64,000 bases of DNA, from NCBI GenBank assembly GCA_963575745.1, contig CAUYUJ010014755.1, forward strand, positions 99,877 through 163,876, given 5' to 3'. Positions 1 through 10,749 of this stretch are shown in pieces. How positions within the stretch are numbered: the stretch's first letter is position 1; every line of letters starts with the position of its first letter. Under the pieces are notes generated by a model. That model did no database searches. It was not told the origin of the DNA and saw only the letters and a list, made by a program, of their open reading frames with translations. Origin of the DNA: Prorocentrum cordatum (Eukaryota > Sar > Dinophyceae > Prorocentrales > Prorocentraceae). Both the position numbers and the translations under genes were made by a program.

Positions 1-739
1 AGGCGGCGCGACATGGTGTGTGTCCAATTGTCGTGCGACGCCGTGCTGGGCCCCGCTTCAATCCGCAAGCTCGGTCGATTCGCACAGTTGGCGTCACGTC
101 GCGCAGATGTCGGTTCCATGTTGATCAACGATCATATGGGCATGAGGGCCAGTAAATCAAAATCTACGGGCCGACCGGCGAAAGATAATTGCTCTTGGAC
201 CCATTTTTTTTTCTTTCTCTCACTTTGTCCACTACCTCCTCCCCGCTTCTCCCTCCCTCCTTCTACTTCGTCCTTTCACGGATGATGATCAGGTGAAGGA
301 TGAAGAAAGTGAACATCAGGAGGAGGACGATGGGATAATGATTGGAATATGGAGGACGTTCATGATGATGAGGAGGATTTGGACGACGATGGTTACGAGG
401 AGGACAGCCAGGATGATAAGCGAATGTGCAAATGATAAGCAGAACAGGGATGACGAGGGTGATCAGGCTCAGCATGAGGACAGAGCACCAGTTGGGCCTT
501 TGTCGTCGTCGTCGAACCTATCATTGTCCTCCTCCTTCCCTGTCCCTCCCCTTCCCTTTTCTTTGAAGACAACGGCGATAATTATGAGCACGACGACGAT
601 CCGTCGCATGCAAACTAAGCAGGTTGTCATGTGGGGTCCACCCGCTGAAGTAATTTTGACAGCCAGGGGCCCAAAAAGAGCCCCAGTGACGCCGAAATCA
701 ACGCACAGGTATAAGACCTTTTTTGTAGGATGTATATCA

Positions 740-882
740 TTGGTGGGCGGGAGACATTTCCATACCTGCGGCCGCGACACCATAGATACAGGGTGGCTTT
801 GCGCGGATGCCTTGCGTCGAACGTATGCATAAGATCGCGTACCCCTGGGACCGCGCCTCGGAATCCAGACCGCGAGGGCATG
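740..882 (-). repeat. Dispersed repeat with a conserved peptide frame, copy 1
   Basis: About 70 percent alike with 4,860-5,005. On the minus strand both could encode R-S/P-G-F/L-RGA-V/I-P-x-VR...TF-x-A-x-HPR-x-x-x-x-Y-x-x-GRGR-x-x-G. The peptide is better conserved than expected by eye, but no domain is recognised and stops lie close by. Confidence 0.45.
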
Positions 883-1581
883 GACACGGATGAGTTCGTC
901 GTTCGTCATCCTTGTTTCTCAGGCCCCCGATATCACGATTTTTTTTCAGAACGTCGGCCCCCAGACGTCTCGAACCATTCCCCAGGACCGTTTTTTCATC
1001 TTGAGTCGTTTTGGTGGTCCTGAGGCCTGGCGAGGGCCCCCAGAGGGCCAACACGACCAACAATTTCGCGTCCTGAGTTTGTTCAGGACGCGAAGTGGGG
1101 CTGATCGGCTGGCGGGCCCACGCGCCCCCACAGGCTGGGTCACCTTCCTCGACCAGCTTCATCAGGCGATGGGCCGGCTGAGGCCCAAGCTGGAGGCCGA
1201 CCGGCGCCCGGCATGGTCCCTGCACGGGAGGGACGCTCTCGCCTCCTCCTCACCCTTGGCGTCTTGTCGTCGTGCAGAAATATACGGTTCGAGTTGATTG
1301 GCAGTTGTACCATCGAAGACGCCCACGGCGAATCACCGCCGCCCCCCGCCTTCTAGAATCGCCCATGTGGCCGAGCGTTGTGGCAAGAGCTTCGCCAAGC
1401 TATCGGACCATGTGTTCCCCCAACCGTTGTGGAAACCCTTCGGGGAACACTTGATGGCGGGGAAGATCAGGCGGAGGCGGAGCTTCTCGGGGCCTCTTTG
1501 GCCGTCTTGGTGGGCCCTTGGCCCGTCTGACGCCGTCGGAAGCCGTCTTGCCTCTCCGGGCCGACTTGGGGCCCTTTTGGG

Positions 1582-1935
1582 GTGTTCCAGAATGTTTTGC
1601 TTGTGGTGGAGCGGCTGCAGGCAGATAATACAGAGTTTGCGGATGAATGGCTAACGTTTTGGGAGCCGCAGTCGAAACCTTTGCTCACATATTGGTCTGT
1701 AGACTTCGAGCCCTACCTACGTAATGCAGGCAATGTGTACAACGCGGTAATGCTAGAGGAATTCGCACCGAGCCATTATATCACATATGGTACGCTGGAG
1801 GCACCCATGCGCGAGCGACGTGGGAACTACTCGCACTCACCCGGCATACTGAGCCAGAATCAGAAAAGATGCCAGGATTGCGTTATAGATCCAACTGGAC
1901 GTGTAAGCAAGACGAAAGCGTCGAAGGTTCATTGA
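1582..1935 (+). other. Unrecognised open frame, 117 codons
   Basis: Not low-complexity, and richer in A/T than its surroundings: contains ADEWLTFWEPQSKPLLTYW and FAPSHYITYGTLEAPMRERR. Start is in a G-rich array, so the ATG may not be real. I do not recognise the family; it could be a retroelement or exon fragment. The preceding 1-1,570 holds CT-rich tracts and one dispersed repeat only. Confidence 0.25.
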
Positions 1936-2589
1936 TGGTGTTTGCAATGTACTACTTATAATTCTGTTATGGCTGTCAATGATCGAGTGTAAGATGCGCC
2001 TAGACATCCGATTTCGGCCTGAGAAACCCAGAAGATTCTGGATGCCGTCGTTCCTTTCTTTGCTGAAGGTCAGTTGTCGAATACAAGGACCCGCCAGGCT
2101 ACTGGAGCGACGATTGGATTCGCATCATTAGGGCCCCGCCGGTGCTTCGCGTCGTCCTTGCGCCCCCCCGCGCAGCCCCGTTGCCCTTGACCGATGAGGA
2201 ATTAGAAGCCATGATCGGCTGACGGGATGATGCATGAAGGCGTTTCGATGGGTCATGAGCGTCTGTCTTCGTCCGATGTCAGATGTCTGCAGTGTTGCCG
2301 CTGTCTTCGTCGCTACCAGCTCCCGCGGGCATCGCCGCCGCTCTTCCTCTTGTCGTTGGCGCCCCGCTACCGCCACCTTTACTGGGACGCATCTTTTTCG
2401 ATGGCGACCGCTAGGAGCCTTGCTACTACCACCGCCACTTTCACCATCATGGATACGATTGCTTTAACGAGTAGACATTACACTTTCCCCCTCCCACAAC
2501 ACATTACAAGTACGCTTGACATAGAACCGTCAACAGAGTGCTATTACGAATAACATACTAGAGCAACATATTACCAATCCCCCTCCCGC

Positions 2590-2745
2590 GCCCCCCTTGC
2601 GCCCCCTTGCGCCCCCCCCCCCCCCCCCCCCCCTCCTCCCCCCCCCTCCTCCCCCCTCCTCCCCTCCCCCCCCCGCCCTAACCCCCTCCGCTCCCCCTCC
2701 CTTCTCCCCTTGTTTCGCCCCCCCGCCCTAACCCCCGTCAACAAT
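2590..2745. repeat. C-rich run
   Basis: Poly-C with scattered T, ending TTGTTTCGCCCCCCCGCCCT. A similar run is at 3,275-3,375. 1,936-2,590 before it holds nothing recognised. Confidence 0.8.
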
Positions 2746-2864
2746 TACCCAATATGAATACTATTCTCCCTCTTCCCCTGATGACGGCCTGGGGGTGTCC
2801 GACCACCCCCGCGTACTGTTTTTGTTACACACAGGCTTCCCCCGAGTTGGGTTTTCGCCTGCAT

Positions 2865-3080
2865 GTTTTTCAAAATGCTGCTCTTGCTGCGGCGCCGGCC
2901 TCATTTTCGGGCCCCGTTCGTTCCGAATCGTGCTCCCGCTGCAGCGCTGGCCTCATTTCCGTGCATCCGCTCGTTCCGAATCGTGCTCCCGTTGCAGCGC
3001 TGGCCTCATTTCCGCGCTTCCGCTCGTTTCGACTCCTGCCCCCGCTGCAGCGCTGGCGTCATTTCCCGTGCCATGCCACG
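2865..3080 (+). repeat. 52-bp tandem repeats
   Basis: GGCCTCATTT starts at 2897, 2949 and 3002, with a fourth, GGCGTCATTT, at 3055. Units also share CGCTCGTTCCGAATCGTGCT and CCCGCTGCAGCGCT. Flanked on both sides by C-rich runs with TTGTTTCGCCCCCCCGCCCT (about 2,709 and 3,302). Confidence 0.8.
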
Positions 3081-3408
3081 GCATGCACTGCAATGCTAGG
3101 TTGATACTACGCTTTGCGGTGTTCTACGCCATGCCATGCCGTGCTCTACAATGCATCGCGTACCCATCATTGCCCTGCTCGACATCCGACTGGGCGAGTA
3201 GAGAGGGGATCTGCGCCATGGTAAGGGATGGGAGGGAGGGGTAGGATGTCAGATATGACGCGAGCGCACCTAGCTTGGCTTCCCCCCCTCCTCTCCCCCC
3301 TTGTTTCGCCCCCCCGCCCTAACCCCCCCCGCCCCCCTCCCCCTTCCCCCCTGTTTCGGCCCCCCCACAGAGGGCAACTCTTCGGGGGAGGTCAAACGCC
3401 GGTGACTT

Positions 3409-3758
3409 TGATGAGTGCGTTCCCTGATTTGTTTGTGGTTACGATTGATCCATTCGATAGTTGTGTTGTTGGCGTCGTGGAAGGTTTCCCGCGGGACATT
3501 TGCACCCCGGGCTACGTGAAGTGGGCTGGAGACAATCGTCGGATTGCGTCTCAAGCTTTGCTCTCGTATTCGCACCGCCACATCCAGTTACCGATTGCGA
3601 TCCAAATTGCTGGGAGGTTGTTTGCGGCCGAACAAGCAGATGTTGTGTTCTTAGATGGGGGCCTGCCTCGTGAAATTGAGATAACTGCGTTAGGTCCTAC
3701 CGCAAGGGTCGGTGGCAGTATCTGCGGCCATGACTTGACACATTCGCCTTCGACATGA
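3409..3758 (+). other. Unrecognised open frame fragment, about 115 codons
   Basis: Protein-like composition with no repeats, e.g. DICTPGYVKWAGDNRRIASQ and AAEQADVVFLDGGLPREIEI. The open frame continues upstream into C-rich satellite, which cannot be coding, so the real start is unknown. No family recognised; perhaps a transposon or exon remnant. Confidence 0.25.
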
Positions 3759-3989
3759 ATCAGGCTTCCGAATACTTTCGTAGCGTAATTCGTGCGGTCA
3801 GATCTTTTGAAGGGTCGAGGCTGATACTTGGGACTGTTTGGGTTTGGTGCTTCACCATTGTTAAGCGCGGCGATTGCAAGACCTGGGCTTCTGTTGCATC
3901 AGTTGTTCAACAGCAGCCCAAAGTCTCGTTGCCAAGATTTCCGAGTGGTCGCACAGGAAAAACAGACAAAAGCGTCCCAGAGCCCAACA

Positions 3990-4175
3990 GAAACCCCAAG
4001 ACGCGCCAAGAAGGCCCCAAGCAGGCCCAAGAAGAGGACCACGAACCGACATTTCGAGCTTCCCGCCCCAAGAGGCCCCCAGAAGGCCCCAAGAGCCCCT
4101 CAAGGGCCCGAAGAGACCCCCAAGAGACCCCGAAGAGGCCCAACGGAGGCCCCAACTGGCCCGAAAACATCTGAG
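3990..4175 (-). repeat. CCAAGAGGCCCC array, reverse orientation
   Basis: Reverse-complement version of the TCTTGGGGCC arrays. Other reverse-orientation arrays are at 13,540-13,700 and 17,270-17,690; forward ones at 10,850-12,260, 43,600-43,860, 46,075-46,320, 49,960-50,210, 54,500-54,710 and 56,560-56,780. Confidence 0.75.
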
Positions 4176-4859
4176 AGGCCTTTCAACCACAACTCCAGCA
4201 CGGCGGCGGGAAGGGCCGCAGGCCACAAGGTTCCCTGTCTGTCTCTGCTACGACTCCCTCGGCCCACATGGGGAACATCGCCTTCGCCTTCTCCTGCTCC
4301 CTTCCACCTCAATCCCCCTCCTCCTCCTCCTCCTCCTCCTCCTCCTCGTATTCGTCGTCGTTGTCGCCTTCAGGGTCGGCGGCACCGGCCGCAAAGCCTG
4401 AGCAATAATCTGGGTGAGGGGGGATCGAACGCTTTAAACCAATGTCGGCCAGAGCTTTCGACCCACACTTGCCTGCCCCACCTCCCGAGCCGCGCCGATC
4501 CGTGAGGGCACCAGGGCCCAAGAGCTGGGCGCTGAGCCCCCAGCGCGAAAAAACCGGGCGACGCCGCGCTACGACCCGGGGTGGGCCGCACTCAGGACTC
4601 CTAGAGCGACTCTTCGCCAGGGTGGCCTGTGCGCGGTGTTCGGGCGGCACGGGTGTCAGGCCGCTGCTGATGCACCGCGCGCAACGATCGGCAGGCCGCG
4701 CACCAAAGGGTGGTCGCGGAACCTATCCATATCCTTAAGTCGTGCCTGTCCTTCTACAGGAGGAATATTCCAAATTAGTAAAACATAGTCTGGGGACGAT
4801 TTGTGTTACTATTGCTTATTTTTTGTCCAAAATCCGCCTGTAGGGGGACACGCCCGACT

Positions 4860-5005
4860 TAAGCATATCCACAAACCTCACAATCCCTAAATGTCGGCCT
4901 CGCCCTCGAGGATACGGGGAGCTTGTCCGCGGATGCCCAGCGCGGAAGGTATCCGTGCGACCGCGCACCAACGGGATCGCGCCCCGGAGGCCAGGCCGCA
5001 AGGTC
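4860..5005 (-). repeat. Dispersed repeat with a conserved peptide frame, copy 2
   Basis: Partner of 740-882. The minus-strand frame opens RPGLRGAIPLVRGRTDTFRA. The region around it (4,200-5,735) has a CTC microsatellite (4,316-4,348) and a GC island (5,390-5,565) but no supported gene. Confidence 0.45.
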
Positions 5006-5769
5006 GCGGATGTGGCTATCTTCGCCGCTTGTGACCCCCGCCCCTGCAGCCAAGACGCTGAAAAAATACAACTTTGGGCTCACGAGGGGCTCTGGATCTG
5101 AAGCCCTTCTCCAGACCTGGGTCTTGGGGGGCCTGCTCGTGTCCGAGGCTCGCCGTGTTCAGGCAATCCCCTTCGACCCTGGTTCACCGTTCTCCTCTTG
5201 GTGGCACGATGGCTGCAGATCACCCCTTGCGTGCAGCTGGTCAGGATCGGGACAGTCCGGCCGCTTTCGACCGCGAGCCGTGCCTTTCCCGTTTCCAGGT
5301 GCCCCCTCTCTTGCTACTGTTATCACGATGCAGATTTTGGAAGAGCGGCCCAAAAACGTCCTGCCGACTCGGGATCCCACTGAGGGTCTGGCCGCTTTCG
5401 GCCGCAGGCGCCTGGCCCCTCGGCTTCGCTGCGGCCTGCGCGCAGGCGGTGGACCTCGTGAGGCGCATGCCGTCGAGCCGCCAGGCGTCCCCAGCGCCGC
5501 AGGCGCGTGCGCGCGCGCGCGTGGGGCGCCGCTGCCGCCGAGGCCGCTGCCTCGAGGGGGTTTGTGAATTGATCTGGACATCTGGACTTGTACGCAGAGG
5601 AGCCGGCTTGTTGTTCGCAGGGAAGTTGGATTGTAGCATGACTTGTACTCTCGGGCTCTCGAAAGGGGTGTCAGCGTTACTGGGGTCAGAGTCAGCCAAT
5701 CCCCTGGCTGACCTGGTCTTGGGTGCCACGTGAGCTACGCAGATTTAATGATAATATAAAGGAATATGG

Positions 5770-5900
5770 AGATGGTTGCGCCGACATGGGCGCGTAAGCG
5801 GCCCGCGTAAGGTCGCGCCTCAGCGCCCTCGTCTCCAATGTGGCGTGCAGCGCTGGCGGCCCTCGTAAGCCGCGGCGTAAGGTCGCTGTCATCTTGCGTA
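5770..5900 (-). repeat. Dispersed repeat GCCCGCGTAAGGTCGC, copy 1
   Basis: Matches 27,515-27,640 with CCCGCGTNNGGTCGCGC and AGCGCCCTCG. On the minus strand both read L-R/G-GLR-x-PPA-x-HA...RAL-R/T-RD-x-TRAA. Confidence 0.5.
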
Positions 5901-5974
5901 ATACCTGTGTTTTTCGTTGCCCACGTATGGCCGGTGTTTTGTTGTCCACCCTCGGCTGACCCAGGCTGGGGAAC

Positions 5975-6135
5975 TACAGTCAACCCGCATAGGAAGGATG
6001 AGCAATTTTCCAAGGTTGCCCTTGCATCCTTCCCCTTCGGCCCATCCTTGGCCGCTTTCGCTGGCCGCGCCCCGCCCGCAAATTGTCGACACGGCCTTCG
6101 AATGCTCTTTCATCCTTATCGTGCGTCCTTATTAT
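5975..6135 (+). repeat. SINE-sized dispersed repeat, copy a
   Basis: Shared phrases with copies at 12,680, 13,175 and 26,320: an opening TACAGTC, CAAGGTTNCCCTTGNATCC, CTTCCCCTTCGGCCCATC, and a GC-rich centre. No polymerase III box A/B pair was recognised, so SINE is only a size-based label. Confidence 0.6.
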
Positions 6136-6279
6136 ACGGGTTGATCGTAGAGTGAGCGGCCGGCGAGGCTCCGCGGCAGGGCCCCGGCCTGCCCCATGCT
6201 CGTGCTGGCCCAGGCTTGGTGCGTCTCCGAGGGCACGTCGGTTCGATCTGAGGCGCCTGGACTCAGCCCGAGGTGTCCC

Positions 6280-6660
6280 AGAGGCTCAGGGGAGGAAAAG
6301 CTACCGATGCCGCTACGCTTCCCTGGTTTGTCCCTTGGAAGGCGCTCGTCGCCACCGCTGGATACGCTTCGAAATCCTGGTCAGGTCAGAACGCACCCCA
6401 GGAGAGGTCCGGAGAGTAGCGATATCGTTACCATTTGGTTTCACCAGGAGGGATCCCAAAGTCAGCCGTGTCGGACATCAAGGCCTCCCAAGTGGGGTCG
6501 GAGGATGGTGCCGCACCGCGGATGCATCGGCGATGCGGCGAGATCTGAAGCATAGTTTTCTCCGAGACGACGTCGTCGATGTATCGCCGAGGCCTCACGA
6601 TCCTCCGATCCCTGTTTGTTCTGACCCCATTTGGGAGGCTCCAGAGGGCGCCTGAGGGAA
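6280..6660 (+). repeat. Composite dispersed repeat with GCATCGGCGATGC palindromes, copy 1
   Basis: Matches 56,970-57,510: first part CGCTCGTCGCCACCGCTGG and GAACGCACCCC, GTAGCGATATCGTTACC; second part a palindrome-rich stretch with GATGCATCGGCGATGCGG, ending in GATCCTCCGATCCC and TGACCCCATTTGGGAGGC. Several palindromes would fold into hairpins. Confidence 0.65.
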
Positions 6661-6859
6661 TTGGGTCTCGGGCCGAGGTTTCTTGCCGTCTTCGGGCTCC
6701 CCGGGCCCTCCACGGGCCCAAGGACTGTCAAAGAGTCGTTCAGCATGAAAAGCTGGCCCTGAGGAAAAGCCCAGTCGGTCCAGAATCAATTTATCTCAGT
6801 ATATCGAAGCCCCGCAGAACGCCTTGGAGACCAAGCGATTCCAAGATAAGTGTCTCGAC

Positions 6860-9018
6860 CCAAACCCCACAAAACGATTGCGCACAGTAGCCCACGCCCG
6901 ACGCAGCAATCCCGAGGAGGTGACCGATCAGCTTTTCACACTGCATCCGTTTATCTCCAACATTATCAGCACTACCATCGTCAACGTCACCATCCTCATC
7001 TACTCTTCTTTTGTCCACCTCCTCATCCCCCTTCCTTCTCTCCATTCCTCCACTCCTACTCCTACTCCTCCTGCTGCGCTTCGTCGATCCTTCTGCACTC
7101 CATGACATGCGCGCGAGCCCTTGGCATTCAATCATGCAGGCTCCCAGGTGCACGAAGTGCTTGGCTACTTGATTCCCGTCGCTACCGAGGCCACGATTCA
7201 TCGGAAGCTGCGGTGAACAGCGCATTCGCTCGCATGGGCACGCCCCTTGGTAAAGACACGCTCCGTGGCGCGCGGAACTCAATGGGAGATGCAATGAGCC
7301 GCGCATGCCGATAGCGGCGCGAGAAAGGGGCGGGCGAGCGATAAGGATGAAGAGGGGGGGGCGAGGGGACGGGGGACAAGGGGAGCGGAGGGAAGGGAAA
7401 CGCAGTGCACAACAATGGGCAGGAAAGCGTTCGGGACCCACGCGCTGACGTCACATTTCGAATTACCTTGCTGAGTTTACTATAACGAGTGGTTTTGTTT
7501 TTTCGCTGGCGCGTTCTGTTGAAAGCACCTGTCCCTACTGGCGCTTTCCAATGTAAGCCCGCCCACACGCCCTACCCAAACAAACGCGCCCCCGAGTAAG
7601 CACGACCTCGTGCAGGCACAGTCCCAGGTACTCATCTCCCCGTAAGCCCGCCCCTTGTGAAGCCCCGTGCGCTATCCCGCAAGCGCGTCAACATGTAAGT
7701 CAGTAGCTAGTTTGCTTTGCTGCGCCCCAAATGCGCACGTGGAAGAGCGATGGGAGCAACACCTGCGGTGTGCAATTATCCCTCTCCGTTGCCACGCGGT
7801 CAGTGAGGTTGCGTTGACGGGAGACAGAGGCATGTTTACCATTCACGAGGTTGCATTACACGACGTATGTTTGTTGACCAGGGAGGCCCGCGGGTCTACA
7901 CCTGTTCAGCACCATTAGAAAGCCAAACCAACGCGCAAGCAGTGCAACACCAGCTCACAACCAGCTTAGTATCATTGCAGAAGCACCGATAACAACTGTG
8001 TACTATTTCGCTCACGTGCGCGACCACGAAAAACCATGGGAAACCAGTGTAACGTCATCGTAGGCCACCGCCAACCGCGGTGGAACATCTCACGCGTGTG
8101 TTCGACCATTGTCGAACCTATAAAACCCAACCATGGTGCCCCCGTTGACGATGACAATGGTGATGACGCGGCCGTGGTGTTGGCGATGACATTTGCAACG
8201 CCATGGCGTTGCAGTGTGCAGCCGTATTCTTTGGATGGTGATGCTGCGTATGGGAGTAGTGCCCGCCCATTGGCGCACTTAACGTAATAAGTAGCGGGGC
8301 GCGGGACTTTCGTCTAAGGCATGCAATTGGTTTGGTGGTTTGGTAACGCGGGAGGGCATCTACTTTGGTAGTGGGGATCGGCTGTTTTGGTTTATGGGCG
8401 TAAGCATTTTTTCCGTTGCATGGGTATGCGTGCGAGCAGACGGCTATGGCAGCGCATTTGGGAAAGTGCACACGCGGTGCCAGACATGTTCATGCAACGC
8501 CGTCCCGATCGACATGCGTCGTCCCGATGACGGCTAGGAGTCATGCGCGTGTTCACGCCAATCGACATGTGTTCGTGATTGGTTACGAGTCTACGCTAAC
8601 CTTACGCGCAGATTCCGCCGGCGCACTGGTCTTTCGAGAACCGGGGTTTCTACGATTCTTTCCGGGTGGCGTCCGGTCCCCTTTCCTTTTCTACCCGTCC
8701 TGTTTTTTGTTCCCCCTCCTTTGATTCCCCCTCTTTCCCCTCCTGCGGGGCGAGACGACGTGACCGTCCGCCTTCAGGCCGTGCGCGTCCTCCTCCTCCT
8801 CCTCGTCCTCCTCCTCGTCTTCCTATTTCCCTTCATCCTCCTCGCCCCCCTTCCCTCCTCCGCCTCGCTCCTCCTCCCCCTCCGTCCTCCTCCGTGATTT
8901 TTCCTTTCAACCTTTCCCTGTCGCACCCCGAGGTCGAAAGGGCGGGCCAGGCGTTTCGCCTGAGATTGCTTCACCATTTCTGACCCTGAAGCGTAACAAC
9001 GGACAATAGTTTCACACA
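6860..9018. other. Stretch without recognised gene
   Basis: Mixed-composition DNA with a GA-rich run (7,320-7,400) and a long pyrimidine tract (8,660-8,930). GTGGAACATCTCACGCGTG at about 8,080 matches, inverted, ACACGTGAGATGTTCCATC at 26,150. Nothing else supported. Confidence 0.6.
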
Positions 9019-9019
9019 T

Positions 9020-9450
9020 GTAGGGGGGGCGGTTTTCAAACTGTGGTTCTCGCCTTAGTCCCGCGCACCGTCGTCTTAAACACTTGCAAGAGCTTCATGG
9101 ATTGAGGGCGGTCCGTTTTCAAAATGTGGCTCTCGCTTTAGCGCCGCGCACGTTCGTTTTAAACATTTGCAAGGATTTCACGGATTGAGGGCGGCTCGTT
9201 TTCAAAATGTGGCTCTCGCTTTAGCACCGCGCACATTGTTTGCACAAATCCGGAAGAGTTTTACGAATTCAAATGGTCAGCGTACCAGAAGCGGTGTTAT
9301 GGAAGGATGCAGGTTTGTGAGGGCGCAACAGTTACGTTGACCCGCGGTGTTGAAGTCCCAGGAATGGTGTTCTGGCGCGATTCATGATCGTCAAGACGCA
9401 ACAGTCAGGTTGATCCGTGGTGTTGGAGTCCCGAGAATGGTGTATTGGCA
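9020..9450 (+). repeat. Roughly 80-bp tandem repeats, forward block
   Basis: Three units start GGCGG at 9028, 9107 and 9190 and contain TTTTCAAAATGTGGCTCTCG, CTTTAGCNCCGCGCAC and TTGCAAG. They are followed by a second repeat type, twice, with GGCGCAACAGTNACGTTGA and GGTGTTGAAGTCCCAGGAAT (9,310-9,450). The same pair of repeat types occurs inverted at 28,855-29,335. Confidence 0.75.
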
Positions 9451-9589
9451 TGAATCAGGGTCTTCGAACGGTTGTCCCGCATCGAGGCAGTTCCCTCAGT
9501 GGAAATGATCCGTTGTTGGGGCTTCTGAAACGGGAGTTTGGAGCAAGGGTGTTGTTTGAATACCGTTGTTGGGTCTTGGGTTTACACTG

Positions 9590-10110
9590 GTCCTCTTCCG
9601 CATCATCTTTATCCTCCTCCCCGTCCTTATCCTCCTCCCCCTCCTCCTCGTAATCCTCCTCCTCCTTGTTTTTCTCTTCCTGCTTCTCCTCCTCTCCCTT
9701 CTCCTCCTCCTCCTTTTCCTCCCCTTTCCTTCATTCTCCTCGTCCTCCTCGTCCTCCCTCCCTCCTCCCTCCTCCCTCCCTCCCCCCCTCTCCCTCCTCC
9801 CCCTCCCTCCTTCTCCCCCCCCCAGCCGCAGGCCAGAGGCAGCGGGGCGTCGCCGGGCGGCCCGGCCTCTGGCAGCTCGGCGCTGGCGTTCTCGCCCGGG
9901 ACGCCGCCCAAGCGCGAGAAGGCTGGCGCGCGCCCTTCGCCTCGCCGGGCGCGCTCCTCGCACGCGTCGCCTCGCCTCGCGCCTCGCGCGCGCACGCGCG
10001 CGCCGCGCGCGGCGGTTCTCCCCCGCGGGCGCGCGTCTCGCGTGTGCGCGGAGGCGCCTCGCCGCGGGCGCGCACGTGGCGGCCTCGGCACCCGCTCGGA
10101 GGCCAGAAGC
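9590..10110 (+). other. Pyrimidine tract plus GC island: possible 3' splice site and exon
   Basis: A 230-bp CT-rich tract (9,590-9,832) ends CCCCCCCCCAG, as at an intron end, and is followed by a sharply GC-rich island to about 10,100 that is open in all three frames. One reads SGASPGGPASGSSALAFSPG. No domain is recognised and no donor can be fixed. Confidence 0.2.
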
Positions 10111-10749
10111 TTATAGCGGCCTGGCATCCTTGGGCAGCTGCGCGCAGGCAGCCCCCCCCCCCAGGTAACTTCTATAGATCTGTAGAGCCCTACCAACAGC
10201 GGAAACTAATTATAGTCTCGACGCCCTTATTGCTGGACTGGGGGCCTCCTAATAGTGGAAAATAGTTATTTCTCCGCTTCGCCCACAGCACAACAACGAC
10301 CACGATGATGATGCATACGACTACGATTGCGATCTGGTCTTGACGATTACGATCGCGATTTCAACGATTACGACGGTTTGGTAGTCCTGACTGGCCTCAA
10401 CAGGCCATCCGAGCAGTCCGGGGCGGCGCCAGAGTCGGCGCCAGGGTGTTGAGACCGCCCCATATTACTCGGGGGGCCTGTGGAGGCCACCCAGGACTGC
10501 CTGTGGGGGCTGTCTGTGCGCAGCCCGAAGCCTTACCAGGTAGCAGGTAGCGGGTGGGGGACTGGAGGATATTGTGAATCGCGAGAAAGGTTCAGTTAAA
10601 TGGGGCCCAAACGGCTCCTAGACTCCAGCAGCGGGCCCAAAAGGCGGTGGAAAGGCGCACGTTTCCCTGCCGCCCTTGAGAACGAACGCCCGAGTATGCA
10701 CCGCCTGGGGGACAGGGTGTTCCAGGGAACCTGGAGGCAGCGGGTGGAT

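Noticed and set aside
2670-2735. CCCTAACCCC strings that look telomeric
   Set aside because: Only isolated occurrences inside C-rich runs (also near 3,320); no tandem CCCTAAA array as expected for a telomere.
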